Source: Dimorphilus gyrociliatus (Eukaryota > Annelida > Polychaeta > Dinophilidae). From it: a stretch of 64,000 nt of DNA. A program made the position numbers and the translations under genes. How positions within the stretch are numbered: the stretch's first letter is position 1; every line of letters starts with the position of its first letter. Shown in pieces: positions 23,039-37,700 of the stretch. The stretch lies in the NCBI GenBank assembly GCA_904063045.1, contig CAJFCJ010000004.1:1295713-1359712 (forward strand), given 5' to 3'. The notes under the pieces were generated by a model. It did not search any database. It saw nothing but the letters and a program-made list of their open reading frames with translations, and was not told where the DNA came from.

Positions 23039-25250
23039 AATTCGTACTGTTTATTAATAAAGCATCTCTATTTTGTTTGTCATCTTCTTATAGTATAGAA
23101 TTTTCTTTTTGAATATATTTGATACCACTGTGATTAGATGCTACTCTGTTATCATAATTAATTGCCATATTTATTTTCCTTTGATATATGTAGTACAGCT
23201 ACTAATGTATCAGAATCAATATCCATAATCACGCAATAAATAAAATTATAATGGTATTTTTCATGAAGAAGCCAATTCCCCTACTATCTATTTACTTTTA
23301 TCTCCATCTAGTGGACGTATTCAACCTGTTAAGTATACAAGATCCTGGTGGGGATTAGTGTCTGTTTCTGGAAAGAATCAATTTCTAGTCATGTTCTAAC
23401 TAAATACTCATAGCTTTTCTTGTTGACTAATTATTATGTAAAATATATCAATTTTTATCATTAATTCGATAAATGAATAATTTATTAAAGTATTAGAAAT
23501 ATAAATATATTGGCGAAGCTTACGAATTGATCATGGAATAATCTACGTAATAAACTGATTTTTTTTATAGTACCCGTATTTTTGACTAATTAGCAAAAAC
23601 ACCGTATAACATCAAACATTCCGTGCACTAATTAAAAAGCAATGGCTAATGAATTAAATTATTTTCTTATTTGATAAGGTTTTTTGAAGTAAAAGATTAA
23701 TTTTTCGTAAAGTCTAAATGAACCATATAAAAATATGCACTTATCTTCATTAACACAGTTAAGCCTGCTCCTAATATTTTACCTTTATTTCATCAATACC
23801 ATAACATTTATACACGTATATATTTAGGTGAATATACATATTATTTCCCTTTTTTTTTCATTTTCGCATATAATATGCATCAATTAGTCTGCTTAATTTA
23901 TACAAATATTACAAAAAATATTATTTTCATAATAAAACCTTATACAGATGTAAACGTATCATTTCATCAATAATACAGTAATCAGCATTTCATCTTGCCT
24001 CTTATAATGCACGTTATGGACTAACAAAATGTAAGAAATTTACAAACAAATACATATAATATTTTTATTTTATTATTAAAAGTATTAATATACTTTCTTT
24101 TAAAGAAGGCGAACTTTTCTTATTTCACTTTATGAGATGCCATAAAAAAGTGTATGTGTTATTTACCATATTCAGTTAATATTATTTTATAGGTATTGTT
24201 CTCAGAAGTTTGTTAAGATTGTAAAGAATATTTTGAATATTACGTATTACAAGTACATCACACGTATAATGATATGCACATGTTCTTATATACTGTATAT
24301 ATTCAGTTCATTTTAATATGAAAAGTTCTCGTTAGCAACAGTTAAACACTTCATTTGATACGTTTTAATAGGGCGTTTCCAAGTACTATCATGTAGAATT
24401 TTCTTTGAAGTTTTAGTGGATTTATCATGTTAAATGTAAAAGTTATTTAAAATATGCTAGGGTCAATTTTTTTGTTTAAAAATAACATGTACACAGGTGT
24501 GCTTTATAAGTGAAACAAAAGTGAACATATCAATCTATCGTTGCCTCTCTTTTTGTAATTATGTAAGTATGCATAAAAAGACTCCTCTGTCTCTGTTTTT
24601 CTTTCTATCTTACTCTCAGTAAAATAGCTTGAAAATATAAATGATAATTTTTTGTACAATAACCTTTGGTTGTCTTCTTCTGATTCTTTTTTCAAATTCA
24701 TAGGCCTGTGAGGCAAATCTCGTTTAAACTATAATAGAAATCGCTGAGAGTCAATATTGACAAACTTTTCAAACTTCCTGTTTACCACGGCTGTTTGCAA
24801 TAAAGGCCCATTTTTCTCCTGAAAAGATTGTTTTCATTTTCCGATCACGTAGGCTTAAATCATCATAAATAAAATATTTTATTTTAAAAAAGGTTCGACG
24901 ATCCTGTCATCCGTCCTTAAAGGACTGGCTATTTTAAGATATTTTGTTATGATTAACTGTAAATAAAGTGATAATAGACAAAGAATAAACTGTTGAATGC
25001 TTATTATAATTTGAGATTTGTATTCGTCAAATCTTCCGTAGAATAAAAAAGAAAACTATAAATCAATAATATATCGACTGTTATACCTTAGTTTTTCTTT
25101 TTTAACCAATTAAAAAAAGACCAGGATGGTAAAAAGTAAAATAAAAAAGTTTTATCTTTTTACAATACCATTACCAAGAAACACTCTGAAGGTAGCAACC
25201 AACTTGTTAATTCATTGTTGTGCCTCTCAGTCATCTCAGTTGCATTGAGA

Positions 25251-25340
25251 ATGTTAGAAGGTGTAAAAAATCGATTAGAAATTGGAGATGAATTGTTACA
25301 ACAATGCTATTCAAATTCTATAAACGTTACATTTATTCAG
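25251..25340 (+). CDS. Possible orphan first coding exon
   Basis: An ATG opens a 30-codon frame beginning MLEGVKNRLEIGDELLQQ, ending at CAG before a GTATTA donor, with better codon complexity than the surroundings. No matching downstream exon was found. It may be real, or a chance ORF. Confidence 0.25.
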
Positions 25341-25566
25341 GTATTACAAATATAATTTCCCTTCGATTTTTTCCTATCGGAAAAAGGTACTCAGTTTTCG
25401 TATTATTCCACTTTTGATAGTTCAATAAACTTAATACAATGACTTGTGCCTGTAATAATACTTATTAATTTATATTTCTTTTTTAATCTTTCGATTGTCT
25501 TCTTTTTAAATGCGCCATCTTTCTATTATCTTCTTCATACTTTCTTCTTTATATTACCGTCCCTCT

Positions 25567-25606
25567 TTCTCCCTCTCTCTCTCTCTCTGTCTGTCTGTCT
25601 CTCTTC
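25567..25606. repeat. CT/GTCT microsatellite
   Basis: Runs of CT followed by GTCT units. Confidence 0.85.
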
Positions 25607-25976
25607 TCTATTCATCATCATCTACTCTTTTTAATATATTTGCCTTAAAGATTTTTCATTGTACATGAATATTTGTGGTTTATTCCTATACTATTTATAA
25701 CGGTGTATTTCCATAAATACGCTGTTTTCTTTCTATGCTCTGCTTGGTATACAATATAGATGAAATATGAATAAATTTGCTAATGTTAAATATAAATATA
25801 TAGGCTAATTATTTACGTATTTGTATACAAATATACGCCTAAATTTTCCTTGCTGTAATTCTTTGCTTGAATACCGTTGTTGAATAATTAAGAATATTTC
25901 TTTTAAAGTATAATAATGACTCATTCTGTCTAGTTTGCAATAAGGTTGTATAAAAATTTTTTATATATGCTATTAA

Positions 25977-26330
25977 TGTTTATCACCAGCGTAACGGCGA
26001 GGGGAAGAGAAAGCAAACCGGAAAAGTCAACCGCGCTACGGAAGTCGTCTTACTACCGTAAAACGTCCGTCTTCGGACGTTTTAACGCATTTCCTTAATC
26101 GCGGGTGTTTCTTTCGACTAGGCCTAGCAGAACAAACGCTTTTGGATCGATCGTAGTCATAACAATTGGAGCCTGCGTTTGTCGATGTAGACTGTCGACC
26201 GGAAGTTAGGTGAAAAAAAGCGTCACCAATAAATATTGACAATTTCGACCCTTTCTTCACAATTGTTATTGTTATGTTTATCCAAAACGAGCTGAAGTAG
26301 GCTTGCTCCCTTCTATTCTTCATACTTCCT
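25977..26330. other. CpG-rich patch with strong hairpin
   Basis: GC- and CpG-rich island in AT-rich DNA. Both strands hold moderately long frames (40 codons + from 25977, 95 codons - from 26323), but neither resembles a known protein. Plausibly a promoter or an unrecognised element. It contains the 11-bp stem hairpin at 26059-26084. Confidence 0.45.
26059..26084. repeat. Perfect 11-bp inverted repeat, TCTT loop
   Basis: TAAAACGTCCG is followed by TCTT and then the exact complement CGGACGTTTTA. The stem includes six G/C pairs and so would be stable in RNA or extruded DNA. Confidence 0.7.
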
Positions 26331-26617
26331 CTCGGTTGATTGTTTACTTGAATAATGCTGTATACATGAAGTTGTCATTTGAAGATGAATGGAAATCTAT
26401 TCACAACTCTTGAACAAGAACAAATAAGTTATTATAATGTAAACTAACAACAAACAAAATATCATTAATCATGTGGTTAAACAAATGAAATTATACCTGT
26501 TTTAGAATCAACCAATTATTTATTGGTTAAACATAAGTAATCAAAACAAATTTATACTTATAAAAGTCATAGCTATATAACCCCAACTTTATAATTGTTA
26601 TCAAATAGATAGTATAC

Positions 26618-26643
26618 ATATATATATATATATATATATATAT
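26618..26643. repeat. AT dinucleotide repeat
   Basis: 26 nt of alternating A and T. Confidence 0.85.
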
Positions 26644-26712
26644 TGATGCCTTTTATTAACAATAGAATATATATCTAATTATATAAATACAAAAATTGTA
26701 TATGTGCTTATA

Positions 26713-26714
<2 letters not shown>

Positions 26715-26750
<36 letters not shown>
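26715..26750. repeat. AT dinucleotide repeat
   Basis: 36 nt of alternating A and T. Confidence 0.85.
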
Positions 26751-26758
<8 letters not shown>

Positions 26759-27223
26759 GATAAACATATATGAATAAATTGATACTTATTTATATAAACT
26801 GTAGTTTTGTGTATATTTGTAATTTCTATATAGACGAGAGAAAAGTAGGTTGGCAAATATATTCAATTATTTTATATTTTGATAAGTTGCCATACAGTTG
26901 CATGCTCGACATTGTTCATTGATAAAACGCTATAAAAAAATATAGTGTCAGTTTACACTTTACATGAATATGATGCGTGATAAACAAAACAGTGCGATAC
27001 TCTTTGCACATACTTTGTATTATTATAAGAATTATATATTATCTAAATATATACAGTATATATATATAGTTTAAATTAAAGGATCTTTTGATGTCTTATT
27101 TCTTAGATATATAAACAGTAGCTCTCTTCTTTGTAGCCACAATTTTAACATTTATACTACTTGATTCATTTACATCTTCCTAGTTTTATCATATGCTTCC
27201 TCTTTCCTTAAACAATAAAAACG

Positions 27224-27225
<2 letters not shown>

Positions 27226-27254
<29 letters not shown>
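27226..27254. repeat. AT dinucleotide repeat
   Basis: 29 nt of alternating A and T. Confidence 0.85.
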
Positions 27255-27257
<3 letters not shown>

Positions 27258-28720
27258 TAATTTAAGGCAAATAATCTAATCTGAAAGAAAAAAAGTAATT
27301 AAACAAAATTTGTTTATATAATAATTTAAAGAAGTGATTAACAATCAATTGAATATAAATTTTTGAATGAATTCAATAAGCTTTCAAGACTCGTAAGCTT
27401 TTTTTTGTCTTAATATAAATATAATTAAGTACACTTTTTATTTTTATGAATAAAAAGTGATATTTTTCTAGTTAAGATGTAAATGTCATAGTACATATAA
27501 TATATTAATATCAATTTTCATGGGTCTTTTTATTTAACATTCGCTTTGTATTAAAGTATCAAATTAGTTTTTGATACAATCTCTCCGCCAAGAACAAGAA
27601 AGTTCATTATATAGAGTTTAATGTATGTAGACTGTATGTCTTAAGTAATCCCTTTTATTGCCTTTCGTGTTTATAGATTGTAATGTTCTAAAATCATAAT
27701 ACTCTCTAATTTTATCCAATTTCTAATTAGAAAAGAAAGTTTCTTTATTTATATTTAAAAAAAAGCTTTTTCTCTCATCAAAACAAAGTAATATAGTTTA
27801 TTTTTAAGTATATCTTCTATGTTATTTCAATTCCTATAATTAATAATTTTTTTTCTTCTTCCCTTACCACTTTTCTCTCTCTCTTCTACTCTCTCTATGT
27901 CTTTCCTCTCTGACGCTGATTTTCTCGTTCATTTTCCACAAATAGATATACATATATAGAGCATATTTCATGTATTTTATCTTATATTCAAAGCGACTGA
28001 ATTCATCGCACTCATGCTTTCATTTAGATATATATATACATATATATATACTGTATACACTTATTCATCCGTTCCCCTCCTCCATTATACCAATTTCAAT
28101 ATGGATTTAATTATTGAATAGCAAGACAGAAAAAAGAATTACTTTGGCAATTACTCGTTAATTGTTTAGATATTAAGGAAATAATTTACATATAGCTTTG
28201 TGTTTTATGTATGTACGTGAGTTTATCAATTCATTCAGTAAAATCAAAACAAAACACCAATCAACCTATTTTATAGGTTATAATTCAGTAATTTGCTTTA
28301 ATTGATAAAGATGATGAAAATAGAAAATAAATAAAAGAAACAAATTCCATAATTATTGATATAATAAAGTTTTTCAAACTTTGTATATTTTTTCAATGTT
28401 TCAGAGAAACGGGTAACAAGATAAGAAGAAAAAAATAAGAGAAAATATTTATATAGGCTTAAATTTTTTTTGATTTTTTATCTTTTTGACTTATATTATG
28501 TTTTTTATTGCTTTTTTTGTTTTTATTAACGAACAGTGTTTCTGCAAAAAGAAAAAAAAGAGAGGCGAATCAAGTTTCGAATAATTTTTTTGTTCTCTGA
28601 AAAAAAGGCGCGTAGCGTGTACAAGTTCATTTTTTGCATGTTTTATATACAAATAGGCCTATCACAGTTCGAATGCAGTTTGATTATCTTTTAGTATTTT
28701 TTTCTTTGCGGTATATTTTT

Positions 28721-31700
28721 TCATAGAGTATCCAAATCTCGATCTTTAAATGGAACTTCATCTTCTTCTTTACTAGGCGGAGTAAGTCGTCGTAATTCAT
28801 GAGTTTCATCTGACACCTTGTTGCTTTTTTTTCTCTTCTTTTTTGCAGAACCTTTAGAACTAGAACTTTCTGCCCCTGAACCGTTAGAGCCCGGTCTTGA
28901 AGGAGGGGTAACTGTTCGTCCTTGCGGAGAAGAAGGTGTTTGTGGTATTTGTGGAGGTGGTGGATGATGAGGAATAACTCCCGGCCTATGCCGTGGCGAA
29001 CTTTGCAGACTACCTTTTGGAGAGGTTGCAGATCCAGATGAGTCTGTTCCGGATTGCAAGCTTCTTGAACAAGAAGTTGAAAAAGGTGTTGAATTTGGCG
29101 TAAACATTTTTAAAATATCGCCTATTTGTTCATCAATTTTTGTCATTTTCGTATTGAGACTTTCAATTTCTTCCTTTATTTCAAGCTTTATGTCGTATAA
29201 AGATGCTATCAATTGCTGTTCCGCAGGGGAGAGCGTTTGAGTAGACTGTGGAGGAGGAGGTTGTTGATGAGCAACTCCGGAATCCAAAGATTCCGTTTTC
29301 TTTAACATGGTTGACCGTTTAATGGCTGAAAGTGGAACGGAGCCAGCAAGCATTCCTAGAGCACTATTCTCGTTCTCCTCTTGAATAACTGGTTCCTGCT
29401 GGCCAAGAATTTTGCCCCATCTAGACATTGGCTTCTTTAAAGGAGGGGTTTCTGTTTTCTTGGTAATTTGCGCAGCCAAGTTCTTTGATGCATTATTATT
29501 GCCTTCTTCGAGCGCTTTAACCCATTTTGACTGCGGCTTTGTCTGCTCCGGTGTTTTTGCTTCTTCCAAATGGTTGACCTCACCCTTTTCAACATCAGTT
29601 GATACAGTGAGTTTGTTATCACTGATCTTTCGGAACCTAGATATTAGTTTTCTAACTGGATGATCTGTTGAGAGATCCAGAGGAGGATCATTTTTCCTTT
29701 TCTCAGCTAATTCTTTCTCTCTTTTAACATCAGCGAGTTTTCTAAATATCAATCTATGCCTGAGATTGTATGTCAGAGTTAAGTTTCTCGCGAAGGAGTT
29801 TGCAAAAGCGTGATAAAATTCAAGTACATCAAGCAACCGCTCACGTTTTATTACGTGCAAATCGCAATAAGTCAACGCTCTAACGTTAGCTGTTGATTGT
29901 CCTATAGTCATTTCCTTCCAAAATAAATCTCCGAAAACGTCACCTTTGCCTAAAATGGCAACTACCTCGTCGTCCTGAATGACTTCTAAGGAGCCGGCTA
30001 CTATAAAGCATAAAAGGTCCAGAGATTCGCCCTGATGGAAGAGAAGATCCCCTGGAGCGCTGTGGCTCATACTGATATGGACGGCCAGGGCTCTCAAACA
30101 TCCATCACTAGCTAGCCGGAAGGCGGGATGTTCATTGAAAACATGCCTGTTTAGATGCACGCAAATGTCGGCTTTCATGTCTTTTGGACAGTAATTGAGC
30201 ACCTGTTTTGAAAAGAGGTGGTATTTACTAAAAAACTACGTTGTTTGTATTCATTATATTGTGTAGACTTTTTTTATGCATAAAGAATCAAATAAAATCT
30301 TATGAATCTTTAATAAGTAGAGTTAGAATAAAAACTACTGTAAAAAATATATTGAACAAATTATTTGAATGAAAGAGAGATCATTTTTCCTTGGAAATCT
30401 GTTATATTTAGCAAAGCTTTGCATACTCTCAGGTAAATTGTAGTTAGATTAAGTGTTAAGAAAACTTTCATCCTTGTGGTCCGCTTCAGATTTAATCAGT
30501 TTTCGACAGTTTAAATAGTCTAATATTTCCTGACGAGCCTCGAAAAAAATCGAATAAAATCTAGATCAATATGGAGTCTATTTCCTACCTTAATTAAAAC
30601 TCCTCTATTCAGTCAGGTGCGTCAACGTTTATACTTATAACGTCGACTTTGTCTATATGTCTATGTTGTCATGACAACAGTGTGTTGTCTCTTTAAAATA
30701 TCATCAAGTGTGAAAAAGTGAGACGAACCTTAGTAGTATCGATTCCCTTAGTGATAGCCCATGTAGATACGACATAATCCATGACCCTTTCGTTAAGTGC
30801 CTTAGGAACGTCATGCAACTTCATAAATTCCCTAACGGAATTGAGTATTTCATGATAACGTCCTGTGTTCGAATACATTTGTTGGAAAATAGTTGTCACA
30901 TTACCGAAGATGGAGGCGTAAAGTAAAGCTGTAAAAATTAGATATAATTGATTAAAATTACTGTAAACTAGAAGTAATATCTATAAAAAATACAGTGTTC
31001 TTCATCAGATATTCATACTAAAGTAGGAAAGAGAAGAAAGGAGGCAAATATAAATTCAAAGATAAAATATTTACCAGTATAATTTTACATATAAGAGATA
31101 GAAGAGATAGTTTTTTTATAGATATCTATATATACTTATATATATTTATATATATACTAATATATGCAGTATATACATATTTTCTTTTCTGTACCTCCCT
31201 TTTTTTGTGGTCATTAAGTAACTAAACTGCGTATACCTTATGTTGTAATAAGAGTTCTATATATGATATAAAATATTAACATGATGAGACGTTGTCAATT
31301 TCCACTTTTAGTTTAATGAAGAAGTTTAATTATTCTATATTTCTCTTAAATATATCTCTTTGGGCGGAAAAAAAAGAAAATATTGATAACTATTGAATTT
31401 ACCGATTGGATGAATAATGATTTTGTTTGTTACGTAGGCAATATGCTTATTAAGCGTTCTAATAAGTCACCTCATAGACTATTTATCACTATATCTTGTA
31501 AAAAATATTTATTATATCTGTTTACATGCTATTTACTTTAGTCATGTCTCTGTTAAATATAAAATTTTCCAACAAACCACGCATAATGACAAACTAATTA
31601 AGAACATGTAGGTCATAATACTGCAAAAAATAGATAGATGGCCGAATTTTTTTTTAAACATCAGTTTTCATTTTCAAAAGATTCGTCTCTCTCTCAGATA

Positions 31701-34700
31701 AAAGTATAGGTATTTTTTTTAAACGTTTTTTCCCTCCCCTTTTCCTCATTCTACACTAAGTAAACTAACACACACACACGCATATATATATACATAGACA
31801 TAGACATAGACACAAGCCTTTTTAGCTTTTAGAAAGAATAATAATCAATTGATTTTTTCTTTTTAATCGATTAAATTAAATTTTCATCTTTTATCATTTT
31901 CTCTTTTTCTTTTCTATTTCAAACATATAGAAACTACTTTGAAAATATATATATTTTTTTTGTTCAAAGTTTATTACGAGATTACCAATCAAAAAAAAAA
32001 GAAAGACCATTAAATGTTAATCATTTATACTTAATATAGAATAAAAGTCATGCAAGAATCCTCTTAATCTTAATCGGATTTGAAATTAGTGTTATATATT
32101 TAAAAAACAGATAGATAAGTTGTCGAAAAAAGGCTACACGCATACCGTGTTTATATATTGGAATATTACAATGTTTATCATAATCTTAGAACTTGTATGG
32201 ATATATACTTATAAAAGATTATTTGTATATCCTTGAAAATATTTTGATGTTCATTTAAATAAATTTTGCTCTAATATATCTTTGATCTAATTTTGATTTC
32301 TTTCATGATTTTAATTAAAACTAAGTTCTTTTTCTATAAATCTTTGGCTAATTGCGCCAAAGAAAAATCAACAAAGCTAAGGAAATGAATAAATACCTTC
32401 TTTAAGTTATATTTTATTCAATTTTTTATTCTAAAATCTATATAATAAAATTAAAAACATATGGATTTTTTTTTGTTTCGAAGAATGTTCTTTTCATCTT
32501 TTATAGTTTATCCCTCCTGCTGCCCCCCCCCCCTCTCTCTCTCTTTCTTTCCTCATTTAATAGAAAACGAAACATAGAACAAAAAAGGGTAGAGTATAAA
32601 AGGAATGCAATAATTTTTTTTCCTGCTTTTACATCTATAATGTAAAGGATAAATTAATAGACTTTCAATCAGGGAAAACGGTTCCATTTCTCAGTAGATC
32701 ATGATCAGGTGGGGGAGTTCTTAGAAATTTGACAAAAATAGCACCTGTCATGATACTGTCTTTGATGAAAATCCTAATTAAGAGTGATTTCTCTGAGATT
32801 TTTTTTTGTCAGTTCAGCACTTGATATCGTAACTAACATAAATGATTTCAAGTCGTGACATTACAAAACAATCAAGAAACTTTATAGTTTGAGTGAAAGC
32901 TAGGAGATAATTTCATAAAAAAATGTTTTGGTTTTCGTAAACTCCTAAAAGTAAAAGCTTTTTTAATGTACTATCTAATAAACTGCATTAGTTTACAAGT
33001 TATGAACTTGATATTGACTAATATAAAAGAGTAAATGAATGATACTTACATCCCAAAATCATCATACAGATGGTGAAAATTTTTTCCATTTCTGTGTTAG
33101 AGCTAACATTTCCAAAGCCAACTGATGTCATACAGCTTAACGTATAGTAAAGGCTAGTTGCGTACGCTTGACCGTCAGTTGGCCCTCCTAAAAGAATATT
33201 TGTACCATTTTCTACTTGATAGTATTCTCTTGTTTCGTTTGCCAAGCGGGTTAACCATCCAAATTTAACTCCGTCTTTTACTTCCGCATGACCAATACTA
33301 TACCAAATGCAAGCCAACCAATGAGCTACTAATACGAACATGAATATGAGCAAGACCAATACGGCTGCACCGTATTCCAAATAATGATCAAGTTTTCTTG
33401 CCACTCGTCCAAGTCGTAACAGCCTTACAACTTTTAAAGCGCTAAAAAGCGAGCTAATACCGTCGTTGACGTGTTGGAAGGCATTGAAAACGTCGTAAGG
33501 AAGGCAGGACAATAAGTCTATGACAAACCAGGTCTTCAAATAATTCATTCTTATAATCCGTGGATCGCTGACTACTTCACCGGCAGCTCCAACAAAAGTT
33601 GTATGAAAATTGAGGATAATATCAACAAAAAAGACTACGTCCACTATTGAATCAACAACAAGTAGTGGGACGTCATCCATTGTTTTATTTTTAAAAGCTA
33701 CGTTGTAAGGAACCATTACAGCTGTATAGAAGGTTAAAACTAGGATAATCCAATCCCAAGTTGCTTTAAAGAAAGAATAATGAAGTATAATGTGCGGAGG
33801 AGTCTTTGGTGCTTCTTGACGATATTGAGGGAGTATATCCGAATTTAAGTTCATCATCTGGTATTAAGAGAAGACATAAATAATCTAATTTAAGAAGTAT
33901 TTGAGCGAAGGGAAGATTTGTTAAATGATTATAGTTCTTTTTCTATTTTTCAATGACACGACGGTACTGAAATTCTTTCAGAGGACATGTTTAATATTTA
34001 ATACTTGGGAATGAAAAGGCAACTATATCTTTTTTCGGGAAGAATTTTACAGTTTCTCACTAATTGGAAACTACAAATATGTCTAATCTGAACAAAGAAC
34101 TCATCTAGTTCTCAAAATTATATGGATAAACGGCTAAACTCTTTGGTAATTCGCCATTTAGCAGCAGGTTAAGGGAACCGGAAAGCAGCATGAAAAAGCC
34201 TTTTTTCTCTCTTTCATAATTTTTTGATGCCCAATTGAGATACTTGAACAAAAGATGTATATTTTCAAAAATAATAACTTTAGCCTATAATTGAACTAAT
34301 ATAATGCCAATACAATTCTCTTTTTTACATATTTTTAACTTATATCAATAAATTATCTATTGTAAATGTATAACAATAGAAAGATAGTGGAATTTTTCAC
34401 TTGAAATTATGGAACGTTTTCTTAAATTGAACCAATACTAAATATTTTTTTCACGTCGCTAAGCAACAAGCAAACACTTTCTAACATAATACTGATAAAC
34501 CCCCACCATCTTTTTTTTTCCTAGTAATAAATCTTTATCAGGAGAGAGTATAAAGTCATTTAGGCTAAAAATAAAAGTCTAAAACGGAAACTTCTAAAAA
34601 ACCTCTTTTAACCAATTACACTATTGAGTTTTGAAAATGACGTTTCTTCAATTAATAAATGTTGTTTTCATTAAAGAATCACTTCGATAATAATTCTAAA

Positions 34701-37700
34701 CTAGCATTTATACCTAGCTACGTAGTTTACAATTGTATATACTTTAATTGATGGAGAACTAAGAAAGTTTTTCCAAATATATCCATTGAAAAAAACTACT
34801 CAGTATTTATATCGCATAGGAATAGCTGTTTCAGAGTAATAATGAATTTTTTATTAGTATTTCGTCATCTAAGTGAAAAAATGACTACTTAACTTGTTTT
34901 GATAGATATCTGCAAAAGCAGCAAATAAGTAAAAAACATATCCTAATATGGATCTTTAACTACTTAACAATAGTTATTACGTAATTATTCATCTTGAACT
35001 TAATTATATTTAAAATATTTAATAAATATAAATTATAGAAAATGAAACAAGAAGTATAAAATAGAAACAAGTTAGGCTGATCAATTGAGAGTTATTAAGG
35101 TACTCCTACATTTTAATGGATGGAAAATGGGAATGGTAAAATTTTTACATGTATCTTTTATAAAAATATTATATAGTATTCAGTTCTCGCTGACTTTTAT
35201 TGTATATGGGTTAATAAATAATGAGTATATGACCTGATGTTTTTACATACGCTTTCAATAACTATTGAGCAATATAAATTTTTAAGAGATTTTAGCAAAC
35301 AAAAAGGTTGCTAAACCTTAGCCATAGGCCTATCTTACACGTCTAACGCACGTATAAAAAAAAGAAATAGTTTTTTAATGTAGCTGATATGTATGTATAT
35401 ATGTGTAGATGGATGGGTTATTATTGTACGTATCATCTTATTCTTTACAACGCCCATTTTTTACTTAAGAACACCTTATTTGACTGCAAAAGGGCAGATA
35501 TCTTTGTTTTAAAAATAGATTTTTAAGATATGGTTTAATTAAATATAGTTAACAATATTACAAATATAATTTAAGTGAACAAGTTAATATATGCTAATGT
35601 TTATATACAATATAATATTACTCTATATTCTATGTATTTTTTATCAAAACATGTCTTTCAAATTGGAAAATGCATTACGATATGGTCTGTATATTTCACA
35701 GGTGGATTAATTTATTATAAAGGTACTATATCTAGATTGCTTTTATACGATATTTACGGCTTTCGATGATGATTGCTGTATTGTTCGTATGTAAGTTACA
35801 ACTTGTCTACAGCTGCAAAAAAAAAATTTATAATGCGTAAAGCATTGATCAGGTCAATGAGCACACCTTTGTTTTCTTTAAATGTTGCCTTTTCAATCGT
35901 ATCTATTTTTCTAGTTTTGCAGATTTTTCAAACTTTTTGCTTAGTAATTATTCATTTCTTTTGGTGAGTATGTTAATTAGACGATGACTAGTTTATGCCA
36001 TATCTTTTGTTTTACTTTTCTTATACACGAATTTAACTCATTTGCTTTTTCAAATAAACTAGAAACATGTCCTACTTATGGGTCATGAATTTTACACATA
36101 TATCTTTGATAATATCGAAAGAAATCAAACGTTGGTTATAGAAATTCTACACCTTCTTAATTCCTTTAGATCAAAGAACTTACATTAGCTATTTGTGACG
36201 GTTTGGAAGATTCGATTTTCGCAGGAGGAATGCTACTCATCTGTGACAAAGCTGGACGATTCCGAGCAACGCTTCGCGCGAGGCGAGCGAATTTGGAAAG
36301 GCCAACTTTGTTTGAAACCGCTGCATTATTTTCATCCTCAATTGGCTGCTTTAAAGCCGTAATATCTTTAAAAGTGCATAGAAAGAGAACAACGATATCT
36401 TTCTCATTTTTTACTGGTGCTATATGCATTAGTAACCATAACGGCGTCTCTGTAAGGGAAAGTGTTAAAATGTATATTAGTATCGTAAAAATTAATAAAG
36501 GTCGCTGGCTATGGCAAACAATCGTAAATAATCTAATACTACTGACGTCACATTTCCTGATTGTTATCTGGATGAAAAACTATAAATATCCTATACCCAC
36601 AAAAGGGTTTGCTAATGGGTGTAAAAATAAATTTTAAAATATTTAAGTAACTGATTCTTTCTATATTTTGAGATAACTCTTTTATTACAAGAACATGAGT
36701 ATACAAAAAGTTACTAATGCAGTGTAATTGTCCGAAAAATGTAATGTCTGTTCCAAAAAATACTTTTATTATTGAGTAACAAAAGCAAACAACTTAGGTG
36801 AAAAGTTTGTCATCAGCCTTAAATCAACAATAAACTATCCATAGAAAAAACTATTGACGTTCTTTCTTTCCCTTTTTTTAATATCTAACAGGTGTTCTTT
36901 CTAAAAAAAAAATTAAACTTGTATGGCCCTAATTACCTAATTAGTGCCAATTAGTTATTATAGAATACAAGAATAAATAAGCAAAAAAAAACTGAGAATT
37001 TAAAGAGGACTTTGCTCTTTTTTTCCTTTCCTCTTTTAAACATATTGTAGTCCACCTAAGGATCGTACTAAGTGACTTTTGGATAAACGATAGATGTATT
37101 ATATCACTATTCAATGGCAGAGTGTATTAACCTTCTCTTTGTTTATCAGTAATTATTATGCAGTATTTTTACTTACTGTTCTTTTTATATAACAAAATTT
37201 CCACTTGAATCTGCTCTTGATTCTCATAAGACTCTTCAATCTTTTTAATTGTATCAGGATGAGTTCTTTCGCCATACATAAAATGACAATTAGATGACTT
37301 TTGCATTACTTCGGCCCTACTAAAACCGCTTAATTTACTAAATCCCTCATTGCAATAGACGATTGGATAATCCACAATTCTTGCGTTGGATAGGATGAAT
37401 GAGCCATCTGTTTTAATTGAAAATAAAAAAATCAGTCATTATCGATCTCTAACGAAATGGCGGGTACATTATTGATTAACGGTCGAGACTTAATGCGATT
37501 GGATTTTTTCCACATTTTTTTTCACAGAGACGCCTTTGATCCGAACGATAGCGAACGTGACAGCGCATTTATGATTAGAAGGCAATTTCTTTTTTTTAAT
37601 TACTGATCTTTAATTCCGTACGTTCATAAATTTATTCCGTTCTTACTTTTTTTTATGAACTAGTTCTTTTTTCCTATCGTATTCCTATTCCCCCTCCCTT

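Larger units (their letters stand above)
21346..28720. other. Long non-coding region downstream of the EAG channel gene
   Basis: About 7.4 kb, strongly AT-rich. It contains a 46-bp perfect palindrome (22993-23038), a possible first coding exon (25251-25340), CT and AT microsatellites, a CpG-rich patch with a hairpin (25977-26330) and the likely 3' UTR of the channel gene near 28100-28720. No complete gene was recognised on either strand. Confidence 0.6.

Noticed and set aside
24290-24310. Possible CRISPR-like or tandem array from repeated ATACTGTATA words
   Set aside because: Copies are kilobases apart without regular spacers, and the window is eukaryotic.
26036-26323. 95-codon minus strand frame in the CpG-rich patch
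   Set aside because: Kept only as part of the patch. The long frame is explained by the GC-rich, stop-poor composition, and no motif is recognised.
29412-29663. + strand frame of 83 codons
   Set aside because: Antisense to the last EAG channel exon, whose coding sense is certain.
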